Source: Candidatus Woesearchaeota archaeon
Lineage (GTDB): Archaea; Nanobdellota; Nanobdellia; Woesearchaeales; UBA10216
Direction: 5' to 3'
DNA length: 64,000 nt
Assembly: GCA_016192905.1 (NCBI GenBank)
Contig: JACPTG010000001.1
Coordinates: 545,005 to 609,004 of the forward strand
Shown here: positions 25,685 through 34,048 of the stretch, one piece after another
How the letters are laid out: each line of letters starts with the position of its first letter
Position numbering within the stretch: the first letter of the stretch is position 1
Program-made: the position numbers and the translations under genes
Notes under the pieces: generated by a model
Seen by the model: only the letters and a program-made list of their open reading frames with translations
Databases searched by the model: none
Told to the model about the DNA's origin: nothing

Positions 25685-27430
25685 ATGAAAACAGCAGCAC
25701 TCCTGGCAATAATGCTTATTCTTGCGGCGACAGCGGCAAACGCCCAATCAGGACACATGAAGATACTTGCCGTTACAGACAAGGTAGAAGGCGGCAAAGG
25801 GATGATAGCAGACCTGTACCTTGAAGTCAAGCCAGGCCAGGGCAAAGTGTTCATTGAGTCCTTCCCGCTGACCAAGATGGACACTCAGATAAGCACGCGA
25901 TTTGCCAAGGAAATAGCATGCAGCGAGCTGGACCTTGAATGCGACCAGTATGACTTCTTCTACACAATAAAGGCAGACACAGCGCTGGTAGGCGGGCCAA
26001 GCGCAGGGGCTGCGGCTGCTGTGCTTACCGCAGCAGTTGTGGAAGGGGCTGCAACAGACGAGTCAACAGCAATAACCGGAACAATAAACTCAGGGGGGCT
26101 TGTAGGGCCGGTGGGAGGGCTGCAGGAAAAAATCACTGCAAGCCCTGAAAGAGGTGTCAAGAAAGTCCTGATAGCCAAAGGGCAAAGGTACGTAAAATCA
26201 GGCAACGCCAGCAACGCAACAATAGACCTGGTTGCAGTCGGAAAGGAAAACGGGGTCCAGGTAATAGAAGTCGTTGACATGAGGGAAGCACTGTATCATT
26301 TTACCGGCAGGCAATACATAGAAGAGGACGCCCAGCTGTCAATAGACGAGTCATACGCAGAAACAATGCAGAAAGTTGCAGAGTCATTATGCAACAAGAG
26401 CACGCAGCTCATGGCAGGCTCAAACGACACATCTGCCAACAACCTCACAGAAAGGGGCATGCTGGCAATCAAAATCGGCCAATACTATTCAGCGGCGAGC
26501 TACTGCTTCGGAGCAAACATAAGGTACAAGGTGCTGGAAAACGCGAACCTGACGCAGGAACAGGTAAGAACCAGGGCTGGGAAAGTTGTTGAGGACTCCA
26601 CCCTTCTCGAAAACGGCCTGACAAGGCCAAAGACAGTTGCAGACGTGCAGAGCTATGCAACAGTAAAGGAAAGGCTGCTCGACGCAACCGACACTGCAAA
26701 CCTGACCTTACAGAGGCTGCAGGAGAACAAGACCAGGGATGCAATAGCCCTGCTGGCCTACGCAGAGGAAAGGGTGTACAGCGCACAGGCATGGGCACAG
26801 TTCATCGGAAAGGATGGCCAGAGATTTGAGCCAGAGCTAATAGAAAAATCGTGCAGAAGCAAGCTTTCAGAGGCTGAGGAAAGGTATGAATACGTAAAGC
26901 TGTTCTTCCCGGAAACCCTGGCAGGCACAAGAAGGGACATAGACCGGGCATACGACGACCTCAACGCAAAAAGATTCGAGCTGTGCCTCTCAAAAGCCGC
27001 AAAGGCAAAAGCTGAAAGCGACGTAATACTAAACACGCTGGGAGTTGAAGACTCGCAAGTCAGCGAACTGGTTGAAAAGAAGCTTGAAATAGCAAAAAGG
27101 ACGATAGTAAGAAACTCAAAAAAAGGCATATTCCCAATACTTGGGTATAGCTATTACGAATACGCCAACTCGCTGAAGGACACAGACAAGTACTCGGCGC
27201 TGCTATACTCTGAGTATGCGCTGGAACTCAGCAACATGGACGTGTACTTCAGAAAAGACAAGGCTGAAGAGGCCACGCCTGCAGAGCAAAAAATGGCCAT
27301 TGTAAGCCCCTCCATACTGATATTTTCAGCAGGGCTAATGACAGGAGCGGTAATAGTCTTCATCCTTGGCAAATACACTCCAAAGAGGAACGGAAAGCTT
27401 GTCAAAAAAGCAGCGTTACGAAGGAGATAG
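25685..27430 (+). CDS. Secreted, membrane-anchored Lon-like (S16) protease
   Basis: The N-terminus is a signal peptide (MKTAALLAIMLILAATAANAQ). The Lon-type protease domain follows with the Ser-Lys dyad: Ser106 in VGGPSAGAAAAV and Lys149 in GLVGPVGGLQEK. No ATPase domain is present. Residues 215-530 form a helical-repeat region, and a transmembrane helix at about 538-560 plus a basic tail (KKAALRRR) anchors the C-terminus, so the protease should face outward. At 581 aa it matches the archaeal secreted S16 group. Substrates are unknown; surface-protein quality control is an inference. Confidence 0.88.
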   Translation: MKTAALLAIMLILAATAANAQSGHMKILAVTDKVEGGKGMIADLYLEVKPGQGKVFIESFPLTKMDTQISTRFAKEIACSELDLECDQYDFFYTIKADTALVGGPSAGAAAAVLTAAVVEGAATDESTAITGTINSGGLVGPVGGLQEKITASPERGVKKVLIAKGQRYVKSGNASNATIDLVAVGKENGVQVIEVVDMREALYHFTGRQYIEEDAQLSIDESYAETMQKVAESLCNKSTQLMAGSNDTSANNLTERGMLAIKIGQYYSAASYCFGANIRYKVLENANLTQEQVRTRAGKVVEDSTLLENGLTRPKTVADVQSYATVKERLLDATDTANLTLQRLQENKTRDAIALLAYAEERVYSAQAWAQFIGKDGQRFEPELIEKSCRSKLSEAEERYEYVKLFFPETLAGTRRDIDRAYDDLNAKRFELCLSKAAKAKAESDVILNTLGVEDSQVSELVEKKLEIAKRTIVRNSKKGIFPILGYSYYEYANSLKDTDKYSALLYSEYALELSNMDVYFRKDKAEEATPAEQKMAIVSPSILIFSAGLMTGAVIVFILGKYTPKRNGKLVKKAALRRR

Positions 27431-27431
27431 G

Positions 27432-27552
27432 TTCCCCTGCTTACAGCCAAACCTCAGGAAGGCCCCTTGCGGAGCCTCCCTGGGGAAAAGAGGTGATAGA
27501 TAGCTTGAAACCACTCTACAATAGAATGGCTTTGTTTGTACTATTGAGTGGT
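27432..27552. ncRNA. Two-hairpin intergenic element (possible RNA or terminator)
   Basis: Hairpin one has TTCCCC (27432-27437) pairing with GGGGAA (27482-27487), and inside it AGGAAGGC (27456-27463) pairing with GCCTCCCT (27474-27481) with one mismatch. Hairpin two has ACCACTC plus AATAG (27510-27524) pairing with CTATT plus GAGTGGT (27541-27552). It directly follows the protease stop. It could be a 3' structure or an independent RNA. Confidence 0.45.
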
Positions 27553-27591
27553 ATACCAACTATAAAAAGGTTTTGGTAATGCAGGCCACAT

Positions 27592-28548
27592 ATGGAAAAA
27601 GGGATGAGACGGGCAATCATACTGGCCGCAGCAGCAATTGCATTACTGGCCGTGGCCCTAGTGCTGCTCGCGCAATCCAGAGAGGAGCCGCAGATAACCG
27701 GAGCAGCCATTACCGAGCTGGGGCTTGACTACAGGCTGCTTTTCTGCTCAGAAACAGACTGCAGGGAGGAGATGAGGAAGCTCATAAACAGCAGCGGGAC
27801 AGCTGACTGCGCGATGTACAACTTCCACGAAAGCCTTGCTTCAGGAAACCTTCGGGTTGTCGCGGACGCCCACTACAAGGGAAATTTCAGCTTTATCAGG
27901 AAAAGAAACAGCAGCGGACTGATGCACAACAAGTTCTGCATACTTGACAACATTACGGTGATTACTGGCTCATTCAACCCGAGCAGCAGCATGAAAGACA
28001 GGAACAATATGCTGGTGATAAGCTCTCCATGGCTTGCCAGGGGATACTCGCAGGAGTTTGAAGAGCTGTGGAATAATCTGCCTGACAAAAAAAGCGTCGG
28101 CAACAAGGGGTTCCTGGGAGGGGCTGAAGTCGGGTATTATTTCTGCCCAGAGGATGGCTGCGCAGCAAGGGTTGAGCAGGCCATAGCAAATGCTTCCCGC
28201 AGCGTGCTTTTCATGGCATACAGCTTCACGCACAGGGGAATAGCAAACGAGCTGATAATAGCCAGCATGAGGGGTGTTTATGTCCGCGGGAATATAGACA
28301 GCAGCAGCGACAAGGATGCGTATTACCTGCTAAGAAACCAGAGCATAGACATAAGGATTGATGCCGCCAAGGGAATAATGCACCACAAGGTATTCATCAT
28401 AGACAACGAAACGGTAATAACCGGGAGCTTTAACCCAACCAAAAGCGCGGATGTAAGGAATGACGAGAATATGCTGGTTATAAGAAGTGGGGGGATTGCG
28501 GAGGAATACCTTAAGGAGTTTGATGAGGTGTCGATGGTGTCAAGATAA
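27592..28548 (+). CDS. Phospholipase D-superfamily protein (nuclease-like), membrane-anchored
   Basis: 318 residues. An N-terminal TM/signal segment (residues 7-25) is followed by two PLD domains. The HxK motifs are MHNKFCILDN...GSFNPSSS (near residue 110) and MHHKVFIIDNETVITGSFNP (near residue 270), both with the downstream N and E/D residues (NNMLVI, ENMLVI). This layout matches bacterial Nuc-like endonucleases and phospholipases outside the membrane. A TATA box (CTATAAAAAGG, near 27560) lies about 25 bases before the ATG. Uptake or degradation of external DNA is a possible role. Confidence 0.88.
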   Translation: MEKGMRRAIILAAAAIALLAVALVLLAQSREEPQITGAAITELGLDYRLLFCSETDCREEMRKLINSSGTADCAMYNFHESLASGNLRVVADAHYKGNFSFIRKRNSSGLMHNKFCILDNITVITGSFNPSSSMKDRNNMLVISSPWLARGYSQEFEELWNNLPDKKSVGNKGFLGGAEVGYYFCPEDGCAARVEQAIANASRSVLFMAYSFTHRGIANELIIASMRGVYVRGNIDSSSDKDAYYLLRNQSIDIRIDAAKGIMHHKVFIIDNETVITGSFNPTKSADVRNDENMLVIRSGGIAEEYLKEFDEVSMVSR

Positions 28549-28615
28549 ATATTTAACCACCACACAGTTGTGAAAAAAAGAAAACTTTATAAGCGGGTTC
28601 CTAAGCCTGCCAATT

Positions 28616-28984
28616 ATGCCAGAATACCTGATAAGCAAAGGCTACCAGTTCGCCACTTTGCCCGTATATGTGGGTGCTGCGGAAGAGCTAGCCTCAAGGC
28701 TAATGGGCCATTGTTTTAACGTAGATTTTCCAGGAGAGCTCCCACCGCCATCCATACCTCAGTTTGGCCTGCTTGGCACAGCGCTTTCAAAAGTGCCAGA
28801 AACAGGCAGCAAGGTAACCCTCAGAGGCGCGTACACCATAAGAATCGGCTACGATCCAGCGGATAATGCCATGACAGTCGAATTGGACATCGGGCTTGAA
28901 GGCGTCTTGCTTGATTTCGCCAGAGAAAACGGGTATGTGGCAAAGACCAGGGAACAGATGGAAGCTGAGAAAGCAAACAAATAA
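28616..28984 (+). CDS. Hypothetical protein
   Basis: A 122-residue soluble protein preceded by TATA element CTTTATAAG (near 28587), which gives an expected start near the ATG. The N-terminal half mixes helices and Pro-rich turns (FPGELPPPSIPQFG), the C-terminal half is beta-rich (KVTLRGAYTIRIGYD...MTVELDIGLEGVLLDF) with a charged helical end. Family unknown. Confidence 0.7.
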   Translation: MPEYLISKGYQFATLPVYVGAAEELASRLMGHCFNVDFPGELPPPSIPQFGLLGTALSKVPETGSKVTLRGAYTIRIGYDPADNAMTVELDIGLEGVLLDFARENGYVAKTREQMEAEKANK

Positions 28985-29009
28985 AAAAAAGCCCTGTTGG
29001 CACTCCTGC

Positions 29010-29909
29010 ATGGTTGATCTCGTAATAATCGGCTCAGTCGCGCTTGATTCTGTAAAGACGCCGTTTGGCGAAGTCCGGAATGCGCTTGGTGGAGCAGCCA
29101 CATACTCAGGCTTTGCAGCCAGCTTCTTCTGCAAGCCAGGAATTGTTGCCGTGGTGGGGGAGGACTTTCCAGAGGAACATCTTAAACTGCTTGTTCGCAG
29201 GGGAATCGGCCTGGAAGGCGTGCAAAGGCAGGGCAGCACATTCAGATGGCAAGGATACTATGAATACGACATGAACGAGGCCAAGACTGTAAGAACCGAG
29301 CTTGGCTCATTCGCAGGCTTTGAGCCAAACCTGCCTGATGCATACAAGGAAGCAGGCTACGTGCTCCTCGCCAACATAGACCCTGAACTCCAGCTGAAAG
29401 TGCTGAAACAGGTAAAAAAGCCAGAGCTGACAGTAATGGACACAATGAACTACTGGATACAGAACAAAAGGGAAAAGCTGCTGGATGTGATGGGACATGC
29501 TGACGTGCTGCTGCTCAACGACAGCGAAGCAAGGCAATTATTTGAGACGCCGAGCCTTGTTAAGGCGGCTGGCAAGGCACTTGCACTTGGGCCCAGGCAC
29601 GTTGTAATCAAAAAGGGAGAGCACGGGGCGCTGATGTTCTCCTCCAAGAGCCACTTCAGCGCGCCAGGATACCCGCTTGAGAACATAAGAGACCCGACTG
29701 GCTGCGGGGACAGCTTCGCAGGAGCTTTCATAGGGCACATAGCAAAAAGCAAGGATGCGAGCGAGGCGAACCTGAGGAAGGCCATAATATATGGAAGCGC
29801 AGTCGCCAGCTTCAACGCAGAGGACTTCAGCCTTGAAAGGATGAAAAGGCTGAGCATGCTGGAAATTGAGGAGAGATACAGGGAGTTTGAAGAGATAAGG
29901 AAATTCTAG
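29010..29909 (+). CDS. PfkB-family carbohydrate/nucleoside kinase
   Basis: 299 residues of ribokinase fold. The N-terminus LVIIGSVALDSV, the substrate-binding GGAATYSGFAAS and the C-terminal signature DPTGCGDSFAGAFIGH (catalytic Asp near residue 238) are clear. The start at ATG 29010 is the family-consistent one; the longer frame from 28896 overlaps the previous gene. The substrate (ribose, nucleoside, fructose or other) cannot be read from sequence. It converges with the 29912 gene, ending 2 bases away. Confidence 0.9.
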   Translation: MVDLVIIGSVALDSVKTPFGEVRNALGGAATYSGFAASFFCKPGIVAVVGEDFPEEHLKLLVRRGIGLEGVQRQGSTFRWQGYYEYDMNEAKTVRTELGSFAGFEPNLPDAYKEAGYVLLANIDPELQLKVLKQVKKPELTVMDTMNYWIQNKREKLLDVMGHADVLLLNDSEARQLFETPSLVKAAGKALALGPRHVVIKKGEHGALMFSSKSHFSAPGYPLENIRDPTGCGDSFAGAFIGHIAKSKDASEANLRKAIIYGSAVASFNAEDFSLERMKRLSMLEIEERYREFEEIRKF

Positions 29910-29911
29910 GA

Positions 29912-30628
29912 CTACTTTTTCAGAAACTCGACTTCCTTCCTTCTTTGCCCGGTGATTACGGGCGTCTCCAGGCAGACTGGCTTGCCTGCCCTCCTGATTA
30001 TCTGCTTCATGAACTCCAAATCAGTGTCAGCCACCAGAATGCTCTGGTGCCTGTCCACGCCATTGATTGTGCCTGAAAGGTGAAAGTAATCCGGCTTAAG
30101 ATTAACGAACCTGCTGATGTAGTCCTTGTAGTCCAAACCAAAATGCGAGGCTGTTCCAACAGCATGACCGAAATCAAGGCAGAACCTGAAACCCAAATCC
30201 CTGAATTCTGCAATCTCCTCAGGCGAGTAAGCAACCCAAGTCAAATCCCCGTCCTTTGGAAGCAGGTTTTCAATGCATATGCGGGAATCAAAATTTGCCT
30301 TCAGAAATGCGATTGCGTTCTTCTTGTAATCCCTAATCTTAAGCTTTGGCGAATTGTAACCTGCATGAACAACAATCCTGTCGGCATCAAGCTGGTCAGC
30401 AGCCATGATTGTTTCCCTGAGCATGGCCGTATTCCTTTCCTCACGCTTAGCATTGGAAGGGTTGAAATTGAAAGCGTCATGCGGGCAATGAACCCTGAAT
30501 TTGGCCCTGAAACTTCCGAAAACCCCAATCGGATTGCCCGGGACTGCAAGTATTTCCACGAAGTCAGCAAAGTCAAAATCCTCCTCAGAAACCTTGTTGT
30601 GGCTGTAGAACTTAACCCCGACTTCCAT
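29912..30628 (-). CDS. Xylose isomerase-like TIM-barrel protein
   Basis: About 238 residues from ATG 30628 (MEVGVKFYSHNKVSEED). The sugar phosphate isomerase/epimerase or endonuclease IV-like fold is suggested by FRVHCPHDAFNF, RIVVHAGYN, RICIENLLPKDG (Glu ligand), FRFCLDFGHAVG (Asp/His ligands), YFHLSGTI and VCLETPVI: metal-binding His, Glu and Asp residues at barrel strand ends. The exact reaction is unknown. The 77-bp gap to ahcY on the other strand must hold both promoters. Confidence 0.8.
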   Translation of the reverse strand: MEVGVKFYSHNKVSEEDFDFADFVEILAVPGNPIGVFGSFRAKFRVHCPHDAFNFNPSNAKREERNTAMLRETIMAADQLDADRIVVHAGYNSPKLKIRDYKKNAIAFLKANFDSRICIENLLPKDGDLTWVAYSPEEIAEFRDLGFRFCLDFGHAVGTASHFGLDYKDYISRFVNLKPDYFHLSGTINGVDRHQSILVADTDLEFMKQIIRRAGKPVCLETPVITGQRRKEVEFLKK

Positions 30629-30704
30629 GACGTGCCGGATTGCGGGCTTGTTTAAAATAATTGCGGACAAAAACATTAAAAGCTGCGGCGGATTTGCCTT
30701 TGCC

Positions 30705-31964
30705 ATGGACGAAGGCCCGAACTACACAGTGAAAGACATAAGGCTGGCTGAAGCAGGAAAACTGGACATAGAATATGCTGAAAGCCAGATGGCAGCCCTG
30801 ATGAAGGTCAGGGAGAGGTTCGCCAGGGAGAAGCCGCTAAAGGGGCTCAGGGTTGGGATGGCGCTGCACCCATCCAAGGAGACTGCAGCCCTTGTACGCA
30901 CTCTTGCGGCAGGAGGGGCAGAAGTAAGCCTGTGCTCCTGCAACCCATTAAGCACGCAGGACCATGTTGTGGCGGCACTTGCAAAAGAAGGAATTACAGT
31001 TTATGCATACAAAGGCGAGACAAAAGAGGATTATTACAGGTTCCTCAGGAAGGTTGTTGAGCACAGGCCGGACATAACCATAGATGACGGCTGCGACCTT
31101 GTAAGCGAGATTCACAAAAACCATCCGGAGCTCATAAAGGGCATAATAGGGGGTGCTGAAGAGACCAGCACAGGAGTCATCAGGCTGAAAGCCATGGAGA
31201 AGGACAACGCACTAAAGTACCCTATAATTGCTGTAAATGAGGCCAAGACAAAGCACCTGATGGACAATGTCAAGGGCACTGGACAGAGCACGATTGACGG
31301 AATACTAAGGGCGTCAAACGTCCTGGTTGCCGGGAAAAATTTTGTTGTCTGCGGCTACGGAGACTGCGGGAAAGGAGTTGCAAAGCGGGCCCAGGGAATG
31401 GACGCCAACGTTATAGTTGTGGAAGTTGACCCCTTCAGTGCGCTCCAGGCGGCCTATGACGGATACAGGGTAATGCCCATCAGGGAGGCTGCGAAAACAG
31501 GGGATATATTCGTAACTGTCACCGGAAACAAGAACGTAATCAATATTGAGCATATGAAAACAATGAAGGACGGGGCCGTACTCTGCAATTCAGGGCACTT
31601 TGACGCTGAAATAAACATCACCGAGCTCAGGAAATTGGCAAAATCCAGAAAAATCAGGCCCTACATGGAAGAATTCAGCCTTGGCAGCAAGCGAATCTAT
31701 ATACTCGGAGAAGGAAGGCTTGTGAACCTTGTGGCCGCAGAAGGGCATCCATCAGAAATAATGTCGATGTCATTCTGCAACCAGGCCCTGGCCTGCGAGT
31801 ACCTGGCGAAGAACAGAGGCAAGCTAAAACCAGGAGTTCATGTCCTGCCTGATGAGATTGACGATGGAGTGGCTGCATTACAACTGGAAGCCCTTGGAAT
31901 CCAGATTGACCAGCTGACCGAAGAGCAGCGAAAATACCTGTCAAGCTGGCAGGAAGGGACCTGA
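30705..31964 (+). CDS. ahcY: S-adenosylhomocysteine hydrolase
   Basis: AhcY splits S-adenosylhomocysteine to homocysteine and adenosine and restores methylation capacity. Marks are CNPLSTQDHVVAAL, TIDDGCDLVSEIH, GGAEETSTGVIRLKAM, the NAD-binding VCGYGDCGKGVAKRAQGM and GHFDAEI, plus VNLVAAEGHPSEIMSMSF. 419 aa from ATG 30705; the first 78 bases of the longer frame are upstream sequence. It is the archaeal/bacterial short form without the long insertion. Confidence 0.95.
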   Translation: MDEGPNYTVKDIRLAEAGKLDIEYAESQMAALMKVRERFAREKPLKGLRVGMALHPSKETAALVRTLAAGGAEVSLCSCNPLSTQDHVVAALAKEGITVYAYKGETKEDYYRFLRKVVEHRPDITIDDGCDLVSEIHKNHPELIKGIIGGAEETSTGVIRLKAMEKDNALKYPIIAVNEAKTKHLMDNVKGTGQSTIDGILRASNVLVAGKNFVVCGYGDCGKGVAKRAQGMDANVIVVEVDPFSALQAAYDGYRVMPIREAAKTGDIFVTVTGNKNVINIEHMKTMKDGAVLCNSGHFDAEINITELRKLAKSRKIRPYMEEFSLGSKRIYILGEGRLVNLVAAEGHPSEIMSMSFCNQALACEYLAKNRGKLKPGVHVLPDEIDDGVAALQLEALGIQIDQLTEEQRKYLSSWQEGT

Positions 31965-31980
31965 GAAAAACAATCCAAAA

Positions 31981-31995
31981 GATTTATATATAACC
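31981..31995 (+). promoter_or_regulatory. TATA box of the first pilin gene
   Basis: GATTTATATATAACC is a strong archaeal TATA box about 42 bases before the ATG. That leaves a short leader containing a GGGTG ribosome-binding site, in contrast to the leaderless genes elsewhere. Confidence 0.6.
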
Positions 31996-32030
31996 GAGTC
32001 CAGGGCTAGAAGTAAAAAAAGGGTGCATAT

Positions 32031-32528
32031 ATGAAAAAAGGCCAGGCTGCAATGGAATTCTTGATGACCTATGGCTGGGCACTCCTTGTAGTGCTGGCTG
32101 CCATTGCCGCCCTGGCATATTTTGGGGTCCTAAGCCCGCAGAAATACCTGCCAGAGACCTGCCAGTTCCCAGCAGGCTTCACCTGCCTTGAAAAGGCAGA
32201 GATAAGCGACGCAAACAACAGGTTTGACTTTGCAGTTAGGAACAACAACGGATACAGGGCAAGCCTGACGGGAGTAACTGATGACCCAGGAGCTGATGAC
32301 GACTGCGCAGCACCGGCAATAACCGCGTGCACAGGCGTAGCATGCACACCAGCAGCCCTCCCAAGCGGAGGCCTCCTCTTTGAGAACGACCAGCAGGGAA
32401 TTATAAGGATAACCTGCACCTCCATATCCTCAGGAAGGTTCAAGGCTGAAGTAACGCTGAACTACAGAAGCAACGAAACAGGGGTAACCCACGCCACAAC
32501 AGGAACAATCACAGGGCAGGCAACCTAG
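32031..32528 (+). CDS. Class III signal-peptide pilin-like protein
   Basis: 165 residues starting MKKGQAAMEFLMTYGWALL: a short basic n-region, a KGQ prepilin-peptidase site and a hydrophobic helix (residues 13-33), the archaeal type IV pilin pattern. The mature part contains six Cys (including C47, C54, C94, C104) and many Thr/Asn, suggesting disulfides and glycosylation outside the cell. Strong promoter and RBS suggest this is a major subunit. A structured gap separates it from the minor pilins at 32747 onwards. Confidence 0.88.
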   Translation: MKKGQAAMEFLMTYGWALLVVLAAIAALAYFGVLSPQKYLPETCQFPAGFTCLEKAEISDANNRFDFAVRNNNGYRASLTGVTDDPGADDDCAAPAITACTGVACTPAALPSGGLLFENDQQGIIRITCTSISSGRFKAEVTLNYRSNETGVTHATTGTITGQAT

Positions 32529-32588
32529 GCTTGGCTTTGTTTTTATTTACAATCATTTCTTCTTAAAATACACACTTTTTTATTAGCA

Positions 32589-32706
32589 GGCTGTGGCTAC
32601 CTTGGGTTCAGCAGCCCCTTACGGGAAGCATGTAGCGTGTACTGCCTGGCTTTGTGAACTGCCTTCCAATGTTCACTGCGCCTGCGCACGGCTACCCCAC
32701 GCCCGC
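32589..32706. ncRNA. Structured intergenic element, copy B
   Basis: A GC-rich island in AT-rich sequence. GGCTG (32590-32594) pairs with CAGCC near 32611, followed by CCCTTACGGGAA, and GTGAAC (around 32654) pairs with GTTCAC (around 32670). The stretch GGCTG...TTCAGCAGCCCC-TA-CGGGAA...GTGTAC is also found at 54936-54985. It has no open frame. It may be a non-coding RNA or a repeat element. Confidence 0.5.
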
Positions 32707-32746
32707 CACACAATAATTTAAATAGGCTCCACCCAAAGAACAGGTC

Positions 32747-33154
32747 ATGAAGGCGCAGATAAGCACAGAATACATAATGATAGTGGGCTTTGCCCTTCTG
32801 CTTACAATACCAACCATAGTAATATTCTACAGCCAGTCAAGCAGCAACCTGGAGCAGATAAACAGCATGCAGGCAAAAAGCGTGGCAAGGAAGATAGTGG
32901 ACAACGCAGAAAAGGTGTACTACCTCGGAAAACCCTCAGTCACAACAATAAAAGTGCTAATGCCCCAGAGAATGGAGTCTGTAAGCATCTCCGGCAGGGA
33001 GCTGGTCATATCCATAAGGGGCAGCGCAGGAGTAAGCGATGTTGTAGAAGTGGCAGATGTCAACATGAGCGGAAGCATAACATCCAGCCCAGGCGGGCTG
33101 GCCTACATAAGGATAGAAAACATCGGAGACAGGGTAAACATAACCTCAAGCTGA
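32747..33154 (+). CDS. Pilin-like protein
   Basis: 135 residues beginning MKAQISTEYIMIVGFALLL: short K-A-Q n-region, Glu at mature position about 5 and a hydrophobic helix to about residue 27, as in class III prepilins. The mature part is beta-rich. A TATA element (AATTTAAATAGG near 32714) heads this second unit, which runs through 37853 with gaps of a few bases or overlaps. Confidence 0.82.
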   Translation: MKAQISTEYIMIVGFALLLTIPTIVIFYSQSSSNLEQINSMQAKSVARKIVDNAEKVYYLGKPSVTTIKVLMPQRMESVSISGRELVISIRGSAGVSDVVEVADVNMSGSITSSPGGLAYIRIENIGDRVNITSS

Positions 33155-33156
33155 CC

Positions 33157-33537
33157 ATGAAGGCGCAGCTATCCCTCGAGTTCCTGTATGCCGCAGGAGC
33201 AGCCATGCTCATAGCGGCTGTACTGATAATAGGGGCAGGCAGGCAGTTCAGCGACCTGAAACAGGACAGCAAAACCTTCCTTGTAAAGGATCTCGCGGCG
33301 AACATCAGAAGCGAGCTTTTCATAGCCTCAGAGGCTGAAGAAGGCTACACAAGGGAGCTAAAACTGCCCCACAACCTAAGCGGAGAGGACTACTCCATAA
33401 CCACAATAGGCAGCACGATAATATTTACGAGTGATGACGTTGAATACCCTGTCAAGGCGCCTCTCACGCAGGGAAGCCTTGCCAAGGGCAGGAATACATT
33501 AAGGAAGTCAGGAGGGCTGATTTATGTCAGCCAATAA
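33157..33537 (+). CDS. Pilin-like protein
   Basis: 126 residues starting MKAQLSLEFLYAAGAAMLIAAVLII, another K-A-Q prepilin-type leader with conserved Glu. The soluble part (residues 30-126) is a small beta domain with no Cys. It lies 2 bases after the previous gene and overlaps the next by 14, so the cluster is translationally coupled. Probably a minor pilin. Confidence 0.8.
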   Translation: MKAQLSLEFLYAAGAAMLIAAVLIIGAGRQFSDLKQDSKTFLVKDLAANIRSELFIASEAEEGYTRELKLPHNLSGEDYSITTIGSTIIFTSDDVEYPVKAPLTQGSLAKGRNTLRKSGGLIYVSQ

Positions 33538-34048
33538 GGGCCAGGCATGGTTTACCGACCTCCTGATCGGCACAATAATATTCGCAATAGCCCTTGTCGC
33601 CTACATAAGAGTAAGCTCCAACATCTCTGACACAGATGAAAGGCAGCTTGAGGAGCTCAGGCTGGAATCAGAATTCATAGGAAGCTCCCTCTCAGGAAAA
33701 GGGTATCCCTCACCGTGGGATTCGGGCAGCGTCCAGAAACTGGGGATAACAAACGGGGAGCGGGTAATAATGGACTCCAAAGTCCAGGAAACGTCAAAAA
33801 TAGAGTATTCCACGCTGAAAGTGCTGCTTGGGACAAGGAACGACTTCTACGCCCACTTCCAGGAGCCAAACGGAAACGTGATAAGCATCAACGGGACCTG
33901 CGGGATAGGAAAGCTGAACATAACAAACATAACCGCAGAAACCTGCAACAACGCAACAGTAAACGCGAAATACCTTGTCCAGTCTGAAAGGCTCCTGTAC
34001 AGGAACGGCCTGACAAAGATGATGGTCTATGTGTGGAGGGAGAAATGA
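33524..34048 (+). CDS. Pilin-like protein
   Basis: 174 residues: MSANKGQAWFTDLLIGTIIFAIALVAYIRV. The NKGQ leader with hydrophobic helix at 12-30 matches class III signal peptides. The ectodomain contains N-x-S/T sequons and a Cys pair near residues 126 and 143. It overlaps genes on both sides. Confidence 0.8.
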   Translation: MSANKGQAWFTDLLIGTIIFAIALVAYIRVSSNISDTDERQLEELRLESEFIGSSLSGKGYPSPWDSGSVQKLGITNGERVIMDSKVQETSKIEYSTLKVLLGTRNDFYAHFQEPNGNVISINGTCGIGKLNITNITAETCNNATVNAKYLVQSERLLYRNGLTKMMVYVWREK

